Part shown: positions 21,786 through 33,485 of the stretch, piece after piece | Layout of the letters: every line of letters begins with the position of its first letter | Position numbering within the stretch: position 1 is the first letter of the stretch | From: Saussurea involucrata | Taxonomy: Eukaryota > Streptophyta > Magnoliopsida > Asterales > Asteraceae | Assembly: GCA_033807775.1 (NCBI GenBank) | Contig: CM066312.1 | Location: forward strand, 27,935,696 to 27,999,695 | Direction: 5' to 3' | Length of the DNA: 64,000 bases | Position numbers and translations under genes: made by a program | The notes under the pieces: model-generated | What the model saw: the letters and a program-made list of their open reading frames with translations, nothing else | Told to the model about the DNA's origin: nothing | Database searches by the model: none

Positions 21786-22915
21786 TTAATGTAAAGGATG
21801 ACTTCTTGTCCATTTCTTAGAATGCGGGTGTGGGGAAATTATGTCTTGATTAGGGTCTACTAATGAATGATCTTCTTCTTGGATTGGTTCACTTGTCAAT
21901 GTCGGTTCTGTTTGAGGCACTAATTGTTGATCAGATGAAGTAATTGGTATTGTCTCGGGAACTTCTTCGGAAGATATCTCAGGTGTGATGCAATCATTCT
22001 GCTCATTGACATTTGAAATAGCATCAGATGAAGAAATATCATTAGGGGATTCTTGTTGTACTGTTTGTGTAGAATTCATGACTTGAGTATATGGTGAAGA
22101 CTCAGGAATTGTTGCATCAGCGTCAGTTGATGTTTGTTCCATTGAAGGACCAGACATAGTGGCTTATACAACATTCTGAGCAACCGTATTCCTGTTAACA
22201 ATATTAGAAGATGAGTTATAACTACCAAAATAATCATCATAGAAATTTTCAAAAAGATGATCAAGTTCATTTAAGTGAGAGTTTGAAGTGGAAGCTTGAT
22301 CTTTATCAAATTTGGTGGAAGCTGGACTGCTCTGTCCAGATGCTAGAACTGCAGTAATTTCGTGTTCTGTATTGCTTTGTACAGAAGCCAGTTCCTCCGT
22401 CTCATCAAATTTGACGTTGATACTTTCAATCACCGTTATTGAAGACTTGAAATAAATTCTGTACGCCTTTGTGGTGGATGAGTATCCAATGAACACGCCC
22501 TCGTTCGCCTTTCGACTGAATTTGTTCAAGTTTTCCTTGTCGTTCAGAACAACGCACCTGCAACCAAAAGTAGGACAGTATTTAATATTTGGTTTTCTAT
22601 TGTTTGTTATCTCATATGGAGTATTTCTAAACCGTCGGTGAATAATTGAGCGATTTTGTGTATAGCATGCCGTTGACATTGCTTCAGCCTACGAAAATAG
22701 AGAAAGATCAGAATACGATAACATAGTTCTCGCGGCCTCAACATGCGTACGGTTTCGTATTTCAACAACCCCGTTCTATTGTGGTGTTCTTGCCATGGAG
22801 AATTGATGAGAAACTCCCAGTGATTGTAAGAAATCATCCAGAGTCTTATTCTTGAACTCTGTCTCGTTATCGGACCTTATAGTCTGAACCGATTGTTGTA
22901 GGTTGACTTGAAGCA
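21786..22915 (-). pseudogene. A integrase core end and integrase-RT linker
   Basis: 22837-22915 holds the second catalytic Asp (IRSDNE). The third residue lies in TPQ-stop-NGVVE near 22780, with TAG replacing a Gln codon. Then come TACYTQNRSII, KPNIKYCPTFGCRC, the G-VFIGYSSTTKAYR block, and a long acidic, Ser/Thr-rich linker ending in W-TRSHPLH before TAA. A TAG near 22690 replaces a conserved Trp. The linker varies freely in this family. Confidence 0.8.
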
Positions 22916-23245
22916 TTTTCTATTAGGACACAAAATGTCCTAATTATATGATAGTTTTATAAAGGGTTATAATTGTAATATGGGCATGGATTATTTTAAT
23001 ATAGGCTTGGGCTTAAATGACTAACAAGGGAGTATATAAGGATTTGTGTGTGTAATTAGGGTTAAGTAATCATTTTCACAATGTAGCTCAACGTGTAGTG
23101 TGTGTGTTCTAGAGAGAGAACCATTCTCTCTCTAGGTAGTCTCTTTCCATTATGAATAATACACCATTCATCTTATATCTCATCTTGTTACTATCCTCCA
23201 TTGATTACTTGGATTGTTGCTTGGTATTATGGGACTAACATTTTC
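22916..23245 (+). mobile_element. C4: solo copia LTR in the A integrase
   Basis: A 320-bp LTR (22921-23240) starts TATTAGGACA and ends GGGACTAACA, with TTTTC as perfect target duplication on both sides (22916-22920 and 23241-23245). It belongs to the C1-C3 type: AGGAC-GTCCT stem at the 5' end, GGCTTGGGC word and a TATA box. The integrase frame of A is cut here. Solo LTRs arise by recombination between the two LTRs of one element. Confidence 0.85.
23032..23041 (+). promoter_or_regulatory. Candidate TATA box in C4
   Basis: GTATATAAGG, the same word as in the LTRs of C2 and C3. Confidence 0.5.
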
Positions 23246-23990
23246 ACTAGAGAAATGATTAACTCAGGTGTTTCATCCTTTGAGCGTAAAAACATCACCC
23301 ATGTGTACCTTGAGTAATCATCCACGACCACTAACACATACCGTTTGGCACTAATACTTTGAGTCCTCATAGACCCACAAACATCCATATGCAAGATTTC
23401 CAATACCTTCTTCGTACTTGGTTCAGGTTTCGCGGGTGAGGATCTCTTTTCTTCTTACCCTTCGTGCAAGCAGTGCAAAAAATTTCTCTTTCAAACTTCA
23501 AAATGGGTGGACCTTTGATTAAATCACCTATAATCAGTTTATGAAAATATCTGAAGTTCAGGTGAGATAGGTGTTTGTGCCATAACCAACTCTGCTCAAC
23601 GAAAGCTTTAAATAACAAACAAACGTCGTTCTTAGGTTTGACCGATGAAAGATCAATTGTGTACAGATTTGACTTTCGAGTGCCAACTAGAAGTTCTGTT
23701 CCTTCTTCAGTCCGAACTTAACATCTCTTCTTTTTTAAGTTGACTTCTAAGTCTTTGTCACAAAATTGAACAATACTGAATTGGTTGTGTCCCAAACCTT
23801 CAACATAGTTGACGTTGGTTATTCTGACGTTGTCTTTCACAATGTCTCAATACCCCAGGATCGGTGAGTACTGATCGTTCCCAAACTTGACTCGACCACC
23901 GTTTTTCTCAACAGAATTAGTGAGCAACTCTTTTCTTCCAGTCATGTGTTTTGAGCAGCCCGAATCTAAGTACCAAACATAACTGGTCTG
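23241..23990 (-). pseudogene. A protease active site, GAG-preintegrase and integrase N-part
   Basis: The copia protease signature W-Y-LDSGCSKHMTG is at about 23933-23980. The GAG-preintegrase zinc region follows (S-WLWHKHLSHLNFRY...C-TACTKGK, 23450-23618). The integrase core begins with M-DVCGSM and V-V-DDYSRYTWV near 23310-23400. A frameshift near 23440 and stops between protease and preintegrase break the frame. Protease matures the polyprotein; the HHCC region is thought to help integrase bind DNA ends. Confidence 0.8.
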
Positions 23991-24331
23991 CAAACAATCA
24001 AATCAAGTGGTTTTAGGTACCCATTTGTAGATGGGTCCTTTTGGGTTAGGACTTGGTACTTGTTTGAAATTTGTACCATTTTTGTTTTTGAAAGACTTTC
24101 CATAAGGATTATACTTTTTCGTACCATGAATATCATAACCAAACAAGTTAAAGGAATCACTTTTGCAGATAAAGTCATCCAAACCACAAAATGAGCAGCA
24201 AATCTTATCATGAGCAACTTTAATCTATTGCTTCGTTGTGTAAATCTTGTGTGGAACAACAAGTTTTTGTTTATGATAAGCAACATGATTTATTACATCA
24301 CAATCAGAATTGTTTTTCATTGAATTAACAG

Positions 24332-25025
24332 TCATTGGATGAGTTCGTCTGGTCCACATCCTGTGTGGACTTCTTTTTGTACTTTCTTAGATAATGATCT
24401 GAACATCAGAAAAATGAAAGTCAGAAGTTCTAGAATTTGGAGTTTGAGAAGTTTTAGAACTTTTGGCTTTTTTTTTCTTCTTCTGTAATTATCTTGTAGA
24501 TTTGGATTTTGAGCAATAGTCATTACAAAAGTTTTCTCACCCGGTTTTGAAGATTCACCTTTGAAGAAATTCTTCTTAGGTTCATCTTTCTTAACTAAGA
24601 AATCAGAATGATCAGGAAATTTAGCATTGAAATCAAATTGAACAGGTGTTTCATATACACCTTTACCTTTGTCCGCACTAGGATTCTCAATATCATGATC
24701 TGAATGGCCATTATCAGTGGTGTGAAAAATACCGTAAGATTTTGGATACATAAAATCATTGAACTTTTTACGACTTTCTTTATCAGCTTCCGATGGTATG
24801 AACTTTCCAGGAGTTGTACCAAAAGATTGATTTTCTAAATTCCAAGATTCAGAATCCTATTGATCATCCATCGGCATGCTTTTAAAGAAAGTGTTTCCCA
24901 TAAAAGCCTTGCATGAAGAAACATCTGAATCTGAGGAATTCTTTTCTTTTGAAATTTCTCTTTAGATTTTTCTTCATGTTTTGATTTTAACTCATTCAAG
25001 TTGTTTGAAAATACTGTAAACATAA
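24332..25025 (-). pseudogene. A gag-pol junction region
   Basis: Lys/Ser/Pro-rich sequence (K-GKGVYETP, KKDEPKKNFF, a run of basic residues near 24480) with no catalytic domain, open in overlapping frames. In copia elements of this type a poorly conserved spacer lies between the gag zinc knuckle and the protease. It is joined, across solo LTR S, to the gag frame at 27992. Confidence 0.5.
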
Positions 25026-27991
25026 CTTCCTGTAACACCCTGGAATTTGGAAAAGCATGTAAATAAAATTTCGATAAAATAACCCCTTAGGAAATAAAAT
25101 TCCTTCTACAAACCATTACTGGAATTAGTTCTAGATAAACATAATAACTCTCACAATTTAAAACTCAAATCATACTATGAACCACTTAAAGTCGGATGTT
25201 ACTTAACACCAGTACAAGTTGCTAATCCCAAAATAAATCCGGAAGACTTCACTAAAACAAATCACCTCTCGTGCACTCTACTAGCACTCGCCACTTCACA
25301 GTGTAGCTAAAGCTATTCCCAACCTGAGCCTGTTGCACATGCCGACAAATAAAAAGGGTTAGGCTAACGCCTAGTGAGTTCAAACATTTTATCATGACTA
25401 TATAAATTCATAAATAGAGATGGGTGTAGTTTTAGTCATGATTTCAAAAGAGTTTACTTTAAATGCAAATCACCCATTTTCCAACTCACACAAAATCTAT
25501 GAGAACAACTCCCAAATTGTATAAAGCATTTTCCAAAATGAATTCCAACTCCAACTCACTCAAAACGTGTTTTGACGTTAAATATCCCAAGTAATTATAA
25601 CCGTGAATAAAACTGCAATATTCAAAACATCCAATAAAGACAAGGCGTAGAACTCTGACAATAACCATGAAAACATTTCATATAAATAAAATGCGTCATC
25701 GAAAATATGGATACAAGTAAATACCTAAAAACAACACCTTTCGGTGACGGGGGAGACCCGATTCCATCGAAAGTGACGGGCACACAAAGTTAGGTCACTT
25801 ATGATGTTACTGGATTACACCTCAAGCCCCGGTCCTAGTTCCCATGCCATATAGACATCACAATCCTCGGACCATAATAAATTGCCTTTATTGCATAGTA
25901 GAATTACACCTCAAGGACTTACAGGGGACCACATTGCATATCCAGTCTAGACGAGTTTCACCTCAGGGACTCCAGTGTCCCCTATTGCCTACTCGCTAGT
26001 GGCCCCACGGCCTGACGCATATACCCATGCGTTCCCATAGTCCACTCATCGTGCACAAAGAGATGGACCATCAAATAAAGACTGACTCACGTGCCTATGG
26101 ATCCAATGCGACACAGTCTACAAAACATGCTCAACCTGGAATGACCAAAACACCCAAGCATGTAAATATCAATAATGAGAAATAGAATGTATCAAGTTGC
26201 AATAAATGCAAACCATAAATAAGAATCCACATTGAGCCATTTAAAACCGAACAAATGTTCCCAAACTTTCTCAAAGACAAACCCGAGCAAAATGCTCCAA
26301 ACTCGCTAGACCCTTATATAACGGTCATCATCGCATAAAATGTGTTTAAACATTGTTTAGATAAATAAGTACCCCCAAATCATCCTTAACTCCAAAACTC
26401 GACACGGTTTAAACAAAAGGGTTTCCCAAAGAACTCATACCCTTATAATTCTCAAAATAACTCTTGACACTAAATCGTGTGTTTCCCAAATGGTTTATAA
26501 AATCAATTACACTAAAATGATTAAACCACCAAATAGACATCATTTTGAGCAATTAATCTTTTAAAGACATATTATGATTTCTAACCATCAAAATATCCAA
26601 AAGCCTCAAATATGGGTGTTTTACACATTTATGAAGATAAATATTTCCAAAGAGTTAAACTAACCAAATAACTCATCCATTGATATTTTCAAGTAAAACA
26701 CACAAATATTTGGAAAATAACATTTTGGCATGTACAAAGTTTTCACAAATCAACTTGAACTCACCTTGCTAGGTTATGTTAAACCTAGTTTTTATCCAAT
26801 TTGCGCAAACTTCTCGCTACCTAAATAAACCATGTGTAATCACCAAATCAATAAGAGAACTCTAAATAAAATATTTATACAACCTCTTGAATTTTCCCAA
26901 CTGATCAAAAGTCTCCTTCAATGGATTTAAAACCATTCAACCCATACTTCACATAGATTAATCCATCAAAATCCATTCAAGAGCTATAAGTTTAAACTTT
27001 AAGATTTGAAACCCTTAAAATCAACAAAAGTAAATTCCTTAATTTAATCCATCTAAAAATACTAACAAAACCACCATTTACCATTTGAGATATTTCTTCC
27101 AACAAAACTTTAATAACATCAAAATCATAATATCTCAAGAATTCTAAATTTGTACCCAATAAATAAAATATCCTTAGATTGATGGGTTAAGGAGCTCATT
27201 ATACCTTTCAACCTTAGGAATCACAAATTATCAAGAACTTCAATCCTCTTCAATCTCTCATTAAAGAGCTAGTAGTGCATCATCAACTTGGTTTTTCAAT
27301 CATCATTACCATTGAATCATATCAAATATACTTGAGAGAAATATGTTTTGTTTTTGTGTAGAAAAAGAAAAGAAAAGAGGGATATGTGGCAGCCGAGAGC
27401 TGCTGGATGATGCCCCCCTCTCCCATTGACAAAGCTAGAGTTTCCTCTCTTTTTTTCTTTCTAAAAAGGGTGATGCCCTAATACTAACTAACGAGTTGGA
27501 CTTGGACCAAGGATGGGAATGAAATTGGCTTACCTGGTCCAGAAGAATTGGCTTCACGATTTGGGCCTGAAACATGATGGGCCGAAACTGACATAGTCAT
27601 TAAGTAAAAAGAAAAATCGCTTCCAGCAGGATTCGAACATTGGATACACAGCTTGTAGGATGCACAACATTACCAATCCGCAACTGCTACTTTTTTTGTT
27701 AAAGTACCTCCTTTTATTCTTTTAACCTTTCTTCCAGCAGATTCAGCTTTTCCTTTTTTTTCCAACTTTGACATCAGTTTCGGATCTTATGCAACTCGAA
27801 TTTGCAAAAACTTAAAACACGAAGACTATAGATATATATGTTGAAATTCCAAAGAATATTGAGTCACTTAAATATAGGCTTAGACGAGTGAGATATGATC
27901 AGAATGACATGTCGAAAATTTACCAAATATCCTTTTCTTTTTTTATTTTTCGCTCCAAATTCCGAACCAAAAATCATGGTGTTACACTTCC
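25026..27991 (-). mobile_element. S: solo gypsy-type LTR, 2956 bp
   Basis: The insert 25031-27986 begins TGTAACACC and ends GGTGTTACA, with CTTCC repeated exactly on both sides (25026-25030, 27987-27991). No coding region, primer site or purine tract lies inside, so it is one LTR. Its length, termini and layout recall the G1 LTR, but the sequence is from another family; minus orientation is inferred from the G1-like GGGTGTTACA end. It splits the gag of A. Confidence 0.85.
27621..27690 (-). other. tRNA-like segment with A- and B-box motifs inside solo LTR S
   Basis: On the minus strand TGCGGATTGGTA (27671-27682) resembles a pol III A box, and GTTCGAATCC (27629-27638) fits the B box, with about 33 bp between them. 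The cloverleaf is not convincing, so this is tRNA-derived sequence in an LTR rather than a working tRNA gene. Confidence 0.4.
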
Positions 27992-29537
27992 TTTTCTATT
28001 TCGAAAGCAATTTTTCATCATTTCTGATATCTTCAATTTTGCTTTCGAGATCTACAAGCTTTTTTTCAAGAACCGAAGGTGGAAAATAAGTTTTACCTTC
28101 AAAAGCAGGTTTTGTTTCTTTTTCCTTTGGTTTTTCAACAATGTAGCTTTGAAAATAATCATTAGGCAGCGTTTGTTTCCAATTAACAGACAACGCCTTC
28201 CTATTTTTTGACGCATAACAAAAAGGAAGTTGCATTTTTACAGTTGTTTTTCTCTTTTCCTCTTCCTGAGCTTCATAATCTTCACCATCGGGCTTTAGCC
28301 AATTGATCTTATAAAAAGGATCTAGTGACAAGATCTTAAGTCATTTGAATTCATAAAAAGTTGGAATTTTAGAAATGGCATTCTTAAAATAATGAGTATT
28401 GTCATATCCCAAACCCCACTTTGAATTATAATATCTGAATTCACTTGGCTTATTCAAATGAATTGTCTGTTCAGTTTGACCAATTTTATACAGTTTTTCT
28501 TCCAGACATTTTGCTTTCTCAGTTAATTCAGAGTTTCTATCTTTGTAAGCGTGTAGAAGGTTTTCAAACTTGTCTTTCTTATCTTCTGAAATTTCGAGTT
28601 TCTTTGAAAGTTCAGTCATTCTTTTTCTAAAGTAAGCTTCACTGTCGTCAAATTCTGATTTGCTCTTTTTCAAAGTCTCAATTAAAACATTTTCTTCTTT
28701 AAGTTTTTGACTTTGAAATTTTATTGTTTCTTTTGATTGATTTAGTTTATTCGTTAAATCATTTACCCTGATGGTTAGTAATTTCTGTTGAATCATAAAC
28801 TTATTGATACTACAGGAATCTACCTCATTTGTCTCTGATCTTGAATCATTCTCCGATTCCTCCGTCTCTTTGCTCATGAAGCACATTCTAGCAAGGGCAG
28901 CAGTCTCCTTCTCATCTTCATCGTCAGTCTCATCTAGCCAATACGCTTCCTCCGCCAGAAATGCCTTGCCAGATTCTTTTTGTTTAGCCAATAACATTTT
29001 AGTCTTGTAGTAATCAGAATATCGCACTTTTGGCTTACAACATTTTAGGCCTATTTTCCCGTAGTTATAACATTTCTGTTCTGCCGCCCTCTTGTCAACA
29101 AACGTTTTCTCATCAACATTCTTCTCATCCTTCTTATTCTCCTCTTTTCTCTCCCTTAACCTTCTCTTTGATTCTATACGATCTTTGTGCTCAAAATTCT
29201 TAGAACCCGATGAGTATCGTTGATTGTTGGATCCCGTCTTCTTTACAAATCGCTTCTGAAATGCTTTTGTCATTAGAATCATAGCCTGTTTTAAACATTC
29301 AGCTTCATCCAGACCATCACTGTCAGAACCACCATCTTCTGAATTAGTATACTCTCTTTCCTTTCTAGATGTACGCTTTCCAGATCTGTTAGTTATCAAG
29401 GCAATGGGGTCATCATCAACCTTTTCATCCTTTTTCTCTTTCTTTTCCTCTTTCTTTTCCTCTTTCTTCTCCTTCTTATCTTTCTTCATCTTTTTCTCTC
29501 TCTTTTCAACAACATCTTTTTCAGCTTGCTTAAGCAT
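27992..29537 (-). pseudogene. A gag, C-terminal half
   Basis: The frame starts with a very Lys/Glu-rich helix (29400-29520), then a Ser/Asp cluster. A degenerate zinc knuckle (C-Y-N-Y-GKIG-x-KC-C near 29050, second Cys replaced by Tyr) follows, then an acidic stretch and about 150 residues of coiled coil (28450-28800). A TGA at about 28341 (CGA expected) and a TAG near 27996 (CAG expected) interrupt it, and solo LTR S cuts it at 27991. Despite its nuclear-protein look it is continuous with the gag N-terminus, so I do not call it a host gene. Confidence 0.75.
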
Positions 29538-29564
29538 CTAAAACATCTCCTGAAGAGGGAGTTC

Positions 29565-30180
29565 TTACAGCTTCTCATGTTGTTTCATTCTATGACAGAA
29601 TTTCTTCCATTCCAATTGTAGAACACTCAAGAACTTGACATTGTTTTCCATTATGGACTTTGTAATCTTATGTTTGTTCAACTCATTCAGGATTGTTGTG
29701 AACCAATCATAAGTGTTGTCAAGTGATTCACCTTCCTTCTGTTTAAAGTTCTCACATTTGTTTATCACATTTGACACCCTCATCTGACTTTCAACTGAAG
29801 AACCTTGATAAAGTTTGACCAACTCGTCAAACATGACTTTTCCTGATATATTATGACTCAACTTTTTGATAGATGTCGTTGGTCAAAGCTTGCATAACTA
29901 ATGATTTGGAAGCTCTGTCTGCATTATACTTCTTTGTTTCCTTTTCATCATACTCTTCAGGAGTCAGCTTTCTTTTTGGCCCTGGGTTACCATCCACCGG
30001 TGGTCCATCTTTATACAAATCTCCTTGAGGTCCTTCTATCAATGAATTTTTAATCCAGTATTCGTTCTCTTGCCTCTCTACATAATCCATGAAACGGTCT
30101 TTCCATATTTTGAAATCTTTGGGAAATAAGACCGGAGGCTTATCTTTAGAACCAATAACCAACATGTCTCTAGTAGTCAT
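29565..30180 (-). pseudogene. A gag, N-terminal half
   Basis: Starts at the ATG at 30178-30180, about 700 bp after the primer site. The copia gag fold is recognisable: F-K-IWKDRFMDYVERQ, A-SKSLVMQALTNDIYQK, then V-NKCENFKQKEGESL and F-L-SVLQLEWKKF. An indel near 29855 and stops at 29565 (TAA) and about 29540 (TAG), both where Gln is plausible, break it. Gag forms the particle that carries the element RNA. Confidence 0.85.
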
Positions 30181-30883
30181 TGTGTTTTACTTGTCAACGA
30201 TCTTTATACAATCTAGATCAGGAAGAAAATATTACACACCCACTGTTTTATCGCACACCAAACCCTCCAGAAAAGGTTGTCGCACAACACACCCTACGAT
30301 AAAATTTTGTCACAAAGTTATCGATCACCTAGTGTGTGATAAGTACTGTTCACTCTAGTTATCGCATACCAAAAGTACGATAAGTACTATTCACACAAGT
30401 TTATCGCACGACAAAGGCGCAGTAAAACAATCTTTAAATGAAATCGCACGGCAAATTCGCGATAAAAGTTCCTACAATAACTACAAAACTTCAGCGCACG
30501 ATAAAGATGAACACTGAACCCTGCGACAAAGATGATCTCAGATTCAAAATTCTAAGTTTTATCCAAACTTATTAAAAATTATAGGTATCTGAACAGGTTT
30601 AGTTCTTGGTCAATGTCCAAGAAACACACAGAATTTGCAATTCGATCCAAAACAGTAGGTGATACACTTTTTCATGAAAAACTCAAAATCAATCAAACTA
30701 GTTCGAATTCCAGTGAATTGGCGTCAATTCACTCAGAATCACTTCAGGAACACAAAGAATCAATCCTAATCCACCTAATAAGTAGAATCAATCCAGAATC
30801 GAAGAAAAAGCTCCCGAAGTGTCGAACCCTCAAAAAATATCCAAAAATTCGTGAAAAAACATGTGTAATCTGATCTGATTGCT
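30181..30883 (-). other. A 5' leader with TTATCGCAC/GTGCGATAA words
   Basis: No gene here. Between about 30245 and 30505 roughly eleven half-sites of the word that forms the hairpin array at 19426-19675 occur, more degenerate and less regularly paired. Confidence 0.65.
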
Positions 30884-30885
30884 TG

Positions 30886-30896
30886 CTCTGATACCA
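30886..30896 (-). other. A primer-binding site (tRNA-iMet)
   Basis: TGGTATCAGAG on the minus strand, 2 bp from the LTR end GGGATCACA. Confidence 0.85.
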
Positions 30897-30898
30897 AT

Positions 30899-30927
30899 TG
30901 TGATCCCAGAGACAAGTAATCACATAT
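30899..30927 (-). repeat. A 5' LTR remnant, 29 bp
   Basis: The sequence between the primer site and the start of the X LTR ends in GGGATCACA on the minus strand, as an LTR should. The remainder of the A LTR must lie beyond X, to the right of the window. This reading separates A from X; see findings. Confidence 0.6.
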
Positions 30928-31733
30928 TGTTAGTCCCAAATGGCTTAAACAAGTATTGTAGAAGGGGGGTTGAATACAATACACAAAATTTTCACTTAAT
31001 TAATTCTTTTATTGATTTTCCAAATCAAGAATTACACACAAAAAAACTAGATTGTTGCGGAAAGAACAGATAAACTATTCTAACAATCTTCACAAAGAAA
31101 ACTGGAAAATAAAACAACTTTTAAAACACAAAGATTGAAAGTTATAAAGTTCAAAGGAGAGAAAGCCTTGTTGCACTGAGAAAATTCTTCAGGAACGCGT
31201 AACCTTGCATGGAGAGCCCTCTTATCTTTATATAGTGCATGAAGCATTAAATGCTCAGGACACGTGTCATCTGGAGATTCAAGAATAGGAGTTGACTCTG
31301 AAAACTTGACAAGTCATTTTCACACTTTTTCTCAGTACCAGTAAGAACAAGCATGCTTGAATGAGACATTATCTGAAATTGGAAAAACGACAAATAGTCC
31401 CTTTTTCATCTGCTAGCTTTCATCAGGAGTGATCTCACCGACTTTCAACTTGAAATCGGTGAGATAGGTGACTGAAAATGAGAGGCTTCGGCCATATGCT
31501 CACCGATTTTTCAAGATGAAAATCGGTGGCCAAATAACTTAGTTGTTGGCTGAGAATTATATCTTCATTTCCACAATAGGATACTTCTTCAGACTTGATT
31601 TCGGTTGATCTCCGACTTCACCAAACTTTTGATGACTTGGCTAAGTTATTATAAAGAACCAAAATAAAATATTCTAAGTAAGATTTTAACGATAAAGTCG
31701 GTGGGTCAATTTCAAATCTTTGGTGACCCAACA
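30928..31733 (-). repeat. X 3' LTR
   Basis: On the minus strand it starts TGTTGGGTCACC directly after the purine tract TTAGGGGAGAT (31734-31744) and ends GGGACTAACA at 30928. The termini form the short inverted repeat normal for LTRs. CACCGA/TCGGTG words lie in its 5' third. Confidence 0.7.
31225..31234 (-). promoter_or_regulatory. Candidate TATA box in X LTR
   Basis: CTATATAAAG on the minus strand. Confidence 0.5.
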
Positions 31734-31952
31734 ATCTCCCCTAATTTGAATTTGAGCCTTATACTTAGAAAATTTAAGAGTAACTGAATATGAAATGCAT
31801 TTTGATCCATTTTACTCTTTTTGGGTTCTTTTCACATAGACCATTCTTTTTGTTCTTTTGGTCTATTTTGTCTTTTTATGGATTTGTTAAGTATATCCAA
31901 CATTTACAGAAAAGGAAAAAAATTATATGCAACAATGAAATTCAAGTAGAAT

Positions 31953-33485
31953 CTAAGTTATGAAAGAAAAGTACTTGTATTTATTATGCAATCCATTACA
32001 TCTGGAAGGAAAATTAGAAGCACTTAGGAGAAGAAATAAACATGTCACTTGGTTCCTATTCGGCCCTTGATATCGATGACAGTAGAAGGGTTGGGCTTCA
32101 TCAATATAAGGCATGAGGCTGAGGATGCCTTCCAAGAAAAAGATGCCAGCAAGATGAATCCGAGAAAATCTGAAGAAACATCGGTGACCGAAACCATCAT
32201 TGAAGAAGAGACATGCAATGGGTGAAACAGATAATGTGGTGGAAGGATATGTCACCGAAGTTGGAATAGTCAGGTCGAGATTTTCAACACAGGGGACCTT
32301 TCCTTTGGCAGCCATATCTTTGAAGACAGTATCCTTCACCGATTTGGTCTTGGTAGCAGGGAGTCTCACTTCTTCTTTCAAGGTTCGTACGTGAGCAACT
32401 TCTTCGGTGAAGAGAACAATCTGGTGCTTCTTCTTGATTTCTTTCATCCGATTCATCAACCCACTGATATAGTTGATGAAGATTTCTTTATTTGGGTTTG
32501 AACACCTGACCAGAAGCTTTGACAACTTAAGCCATTCGAAGAGGCCGAATTGCTTCAGGTGATAATCTTTGATGCTTATTGATGATCCATCTTCTCTTTC
32601 TATAATCAGTAGAACATCAGAAGGAGTGACTTTGGAGGTTGCAATTTTCACCCAAGAAATTGTTGCCCAATCTATTCGGTAGGACATAGACTTCTTGTAC
32701 CAGTTGATTTCTCTATCCTTTAACTCTTCAGCCTTTTTCACCAATTCTTCAAGATAACCCAACTTAGATTTTTAGGCTTCTATCAGATCAGGAGTTTTGG
32801 CTTTGACGGCTTCTTCCTTGGCAACTTTCAGAGATAATGCTTTGTCAGCATCCAAGGCCCTTTGAGCAAGAAAGGCTTCCTCAATTTCTTGAGGGGAGAG
32901 CCCCAAATTAGAGACAACTCCTTGGGAAGGAGGTTTAAGTCTTAAGGATTCAGCATCAGAAGGGCGAGCTCCATACTTAGCAATCTCTTTCTTTTTCTTC
33001 TCTTCTAAGGCTCCAGCCTCAGCAGAAAGAATACCCTTTCCTTTATCTTTAGGGCCATCGGCCGGACCAGATTTCTCCCCCTGAACTGGTCCGCCGGTTC
33101 CCTCCACCGATGAAAGTTCAGGTTTCACCGAAGTAACCTGAGGAGCAGCTACCGAAATTGTCTGACGGGGTCGCCACCATTTTTTTAGGAGTAGCCACCG
33201 ATTATTGGATTTGAGCAGGAGCATCCACAAATTTTGAAGGTTCAACTGGAATTTCTGTGGCTTTGGGTTGTGTGAAGAATTTGATGGATGAAGTGTCAGT
33301 GTCAGAAGGAGGTCTGTTGCTACCAACATGTCGAACATAAGGTTTTCTAGGAGCCTTCTATGGACCTTTCTCCCCCTCAGCAACAGGCGGAGAGGAGACA
33401 CCCAAATGCTTAGAAACCTGATCCATCCTCCGATGGATCTGATGGAGTCTTTCCCGATCCATATTATCAAAAGAGAAGTCGCCAA
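31953..33485 (-). pseudogene. X accessory ORF, C-terminal part
   Basis: Two neighbouring frames, 32772-33485 and 31953-32762. The first is Pro/Lys-rich, then a charged helix (EEKKKKEIAKYG...EIEEAFLAQRALDADKA). The second has a W-x-K-KSMSYRIDW segment and L-LIIEREDG...I-x-DYHLKQF, similar to the REDG...DF start of the Z C-terminal module. The last ~70 residues look out of frame (Phe/Leu-rich), so the end is uncertain. The DFQ...GTL part seen in Z and Y was not found here. Function unknown. Confidence 0.5.

Larger units (their letters stand above)
18013..30927 (-). mobile_element. A: copia (SIRE-like) element, minus strand, broken by several insertions
   Basis: Read on the minus strand it gives the last 29 bp of a 5' LTR, a tRNA-Met primer site, a leader, a long gag, protease, integrase, RT and RNase H in copia order, then about 2.2 kb of non-coding 3' sequence. 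C4 (22921-23240) and S (25031-27986) are later insertions with clean target duplications. X cut its 5' LTR, and G1 lies at its 3' side. The 3' LTR was not found and may lie left of G1, outside the window; assigning 18013-20206 to A is inference. Confidence 0.75.

Noticed and set aside
27621..27690. Functional tRNA gene
   Set aside because: A- and B-box words are present but the acceptor and T stems do not pair well, and it lies in an LTR.
28341..29537. Lys/Glu-rich, coiled-coil reading frame resembling a host nuclear protein
   Set aside because: It follows the copia gag N-terminus in the correct place and contains a degenerate zinc knuckle, so it is gag of A.
31953..32160. Phe/Leu-rich tail of the X accessory ORF as a membrane anchor
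   Set aside because: The composition change is abrupt and looks like a frameshifted tail; no helix of proper length without charge or turn residues.
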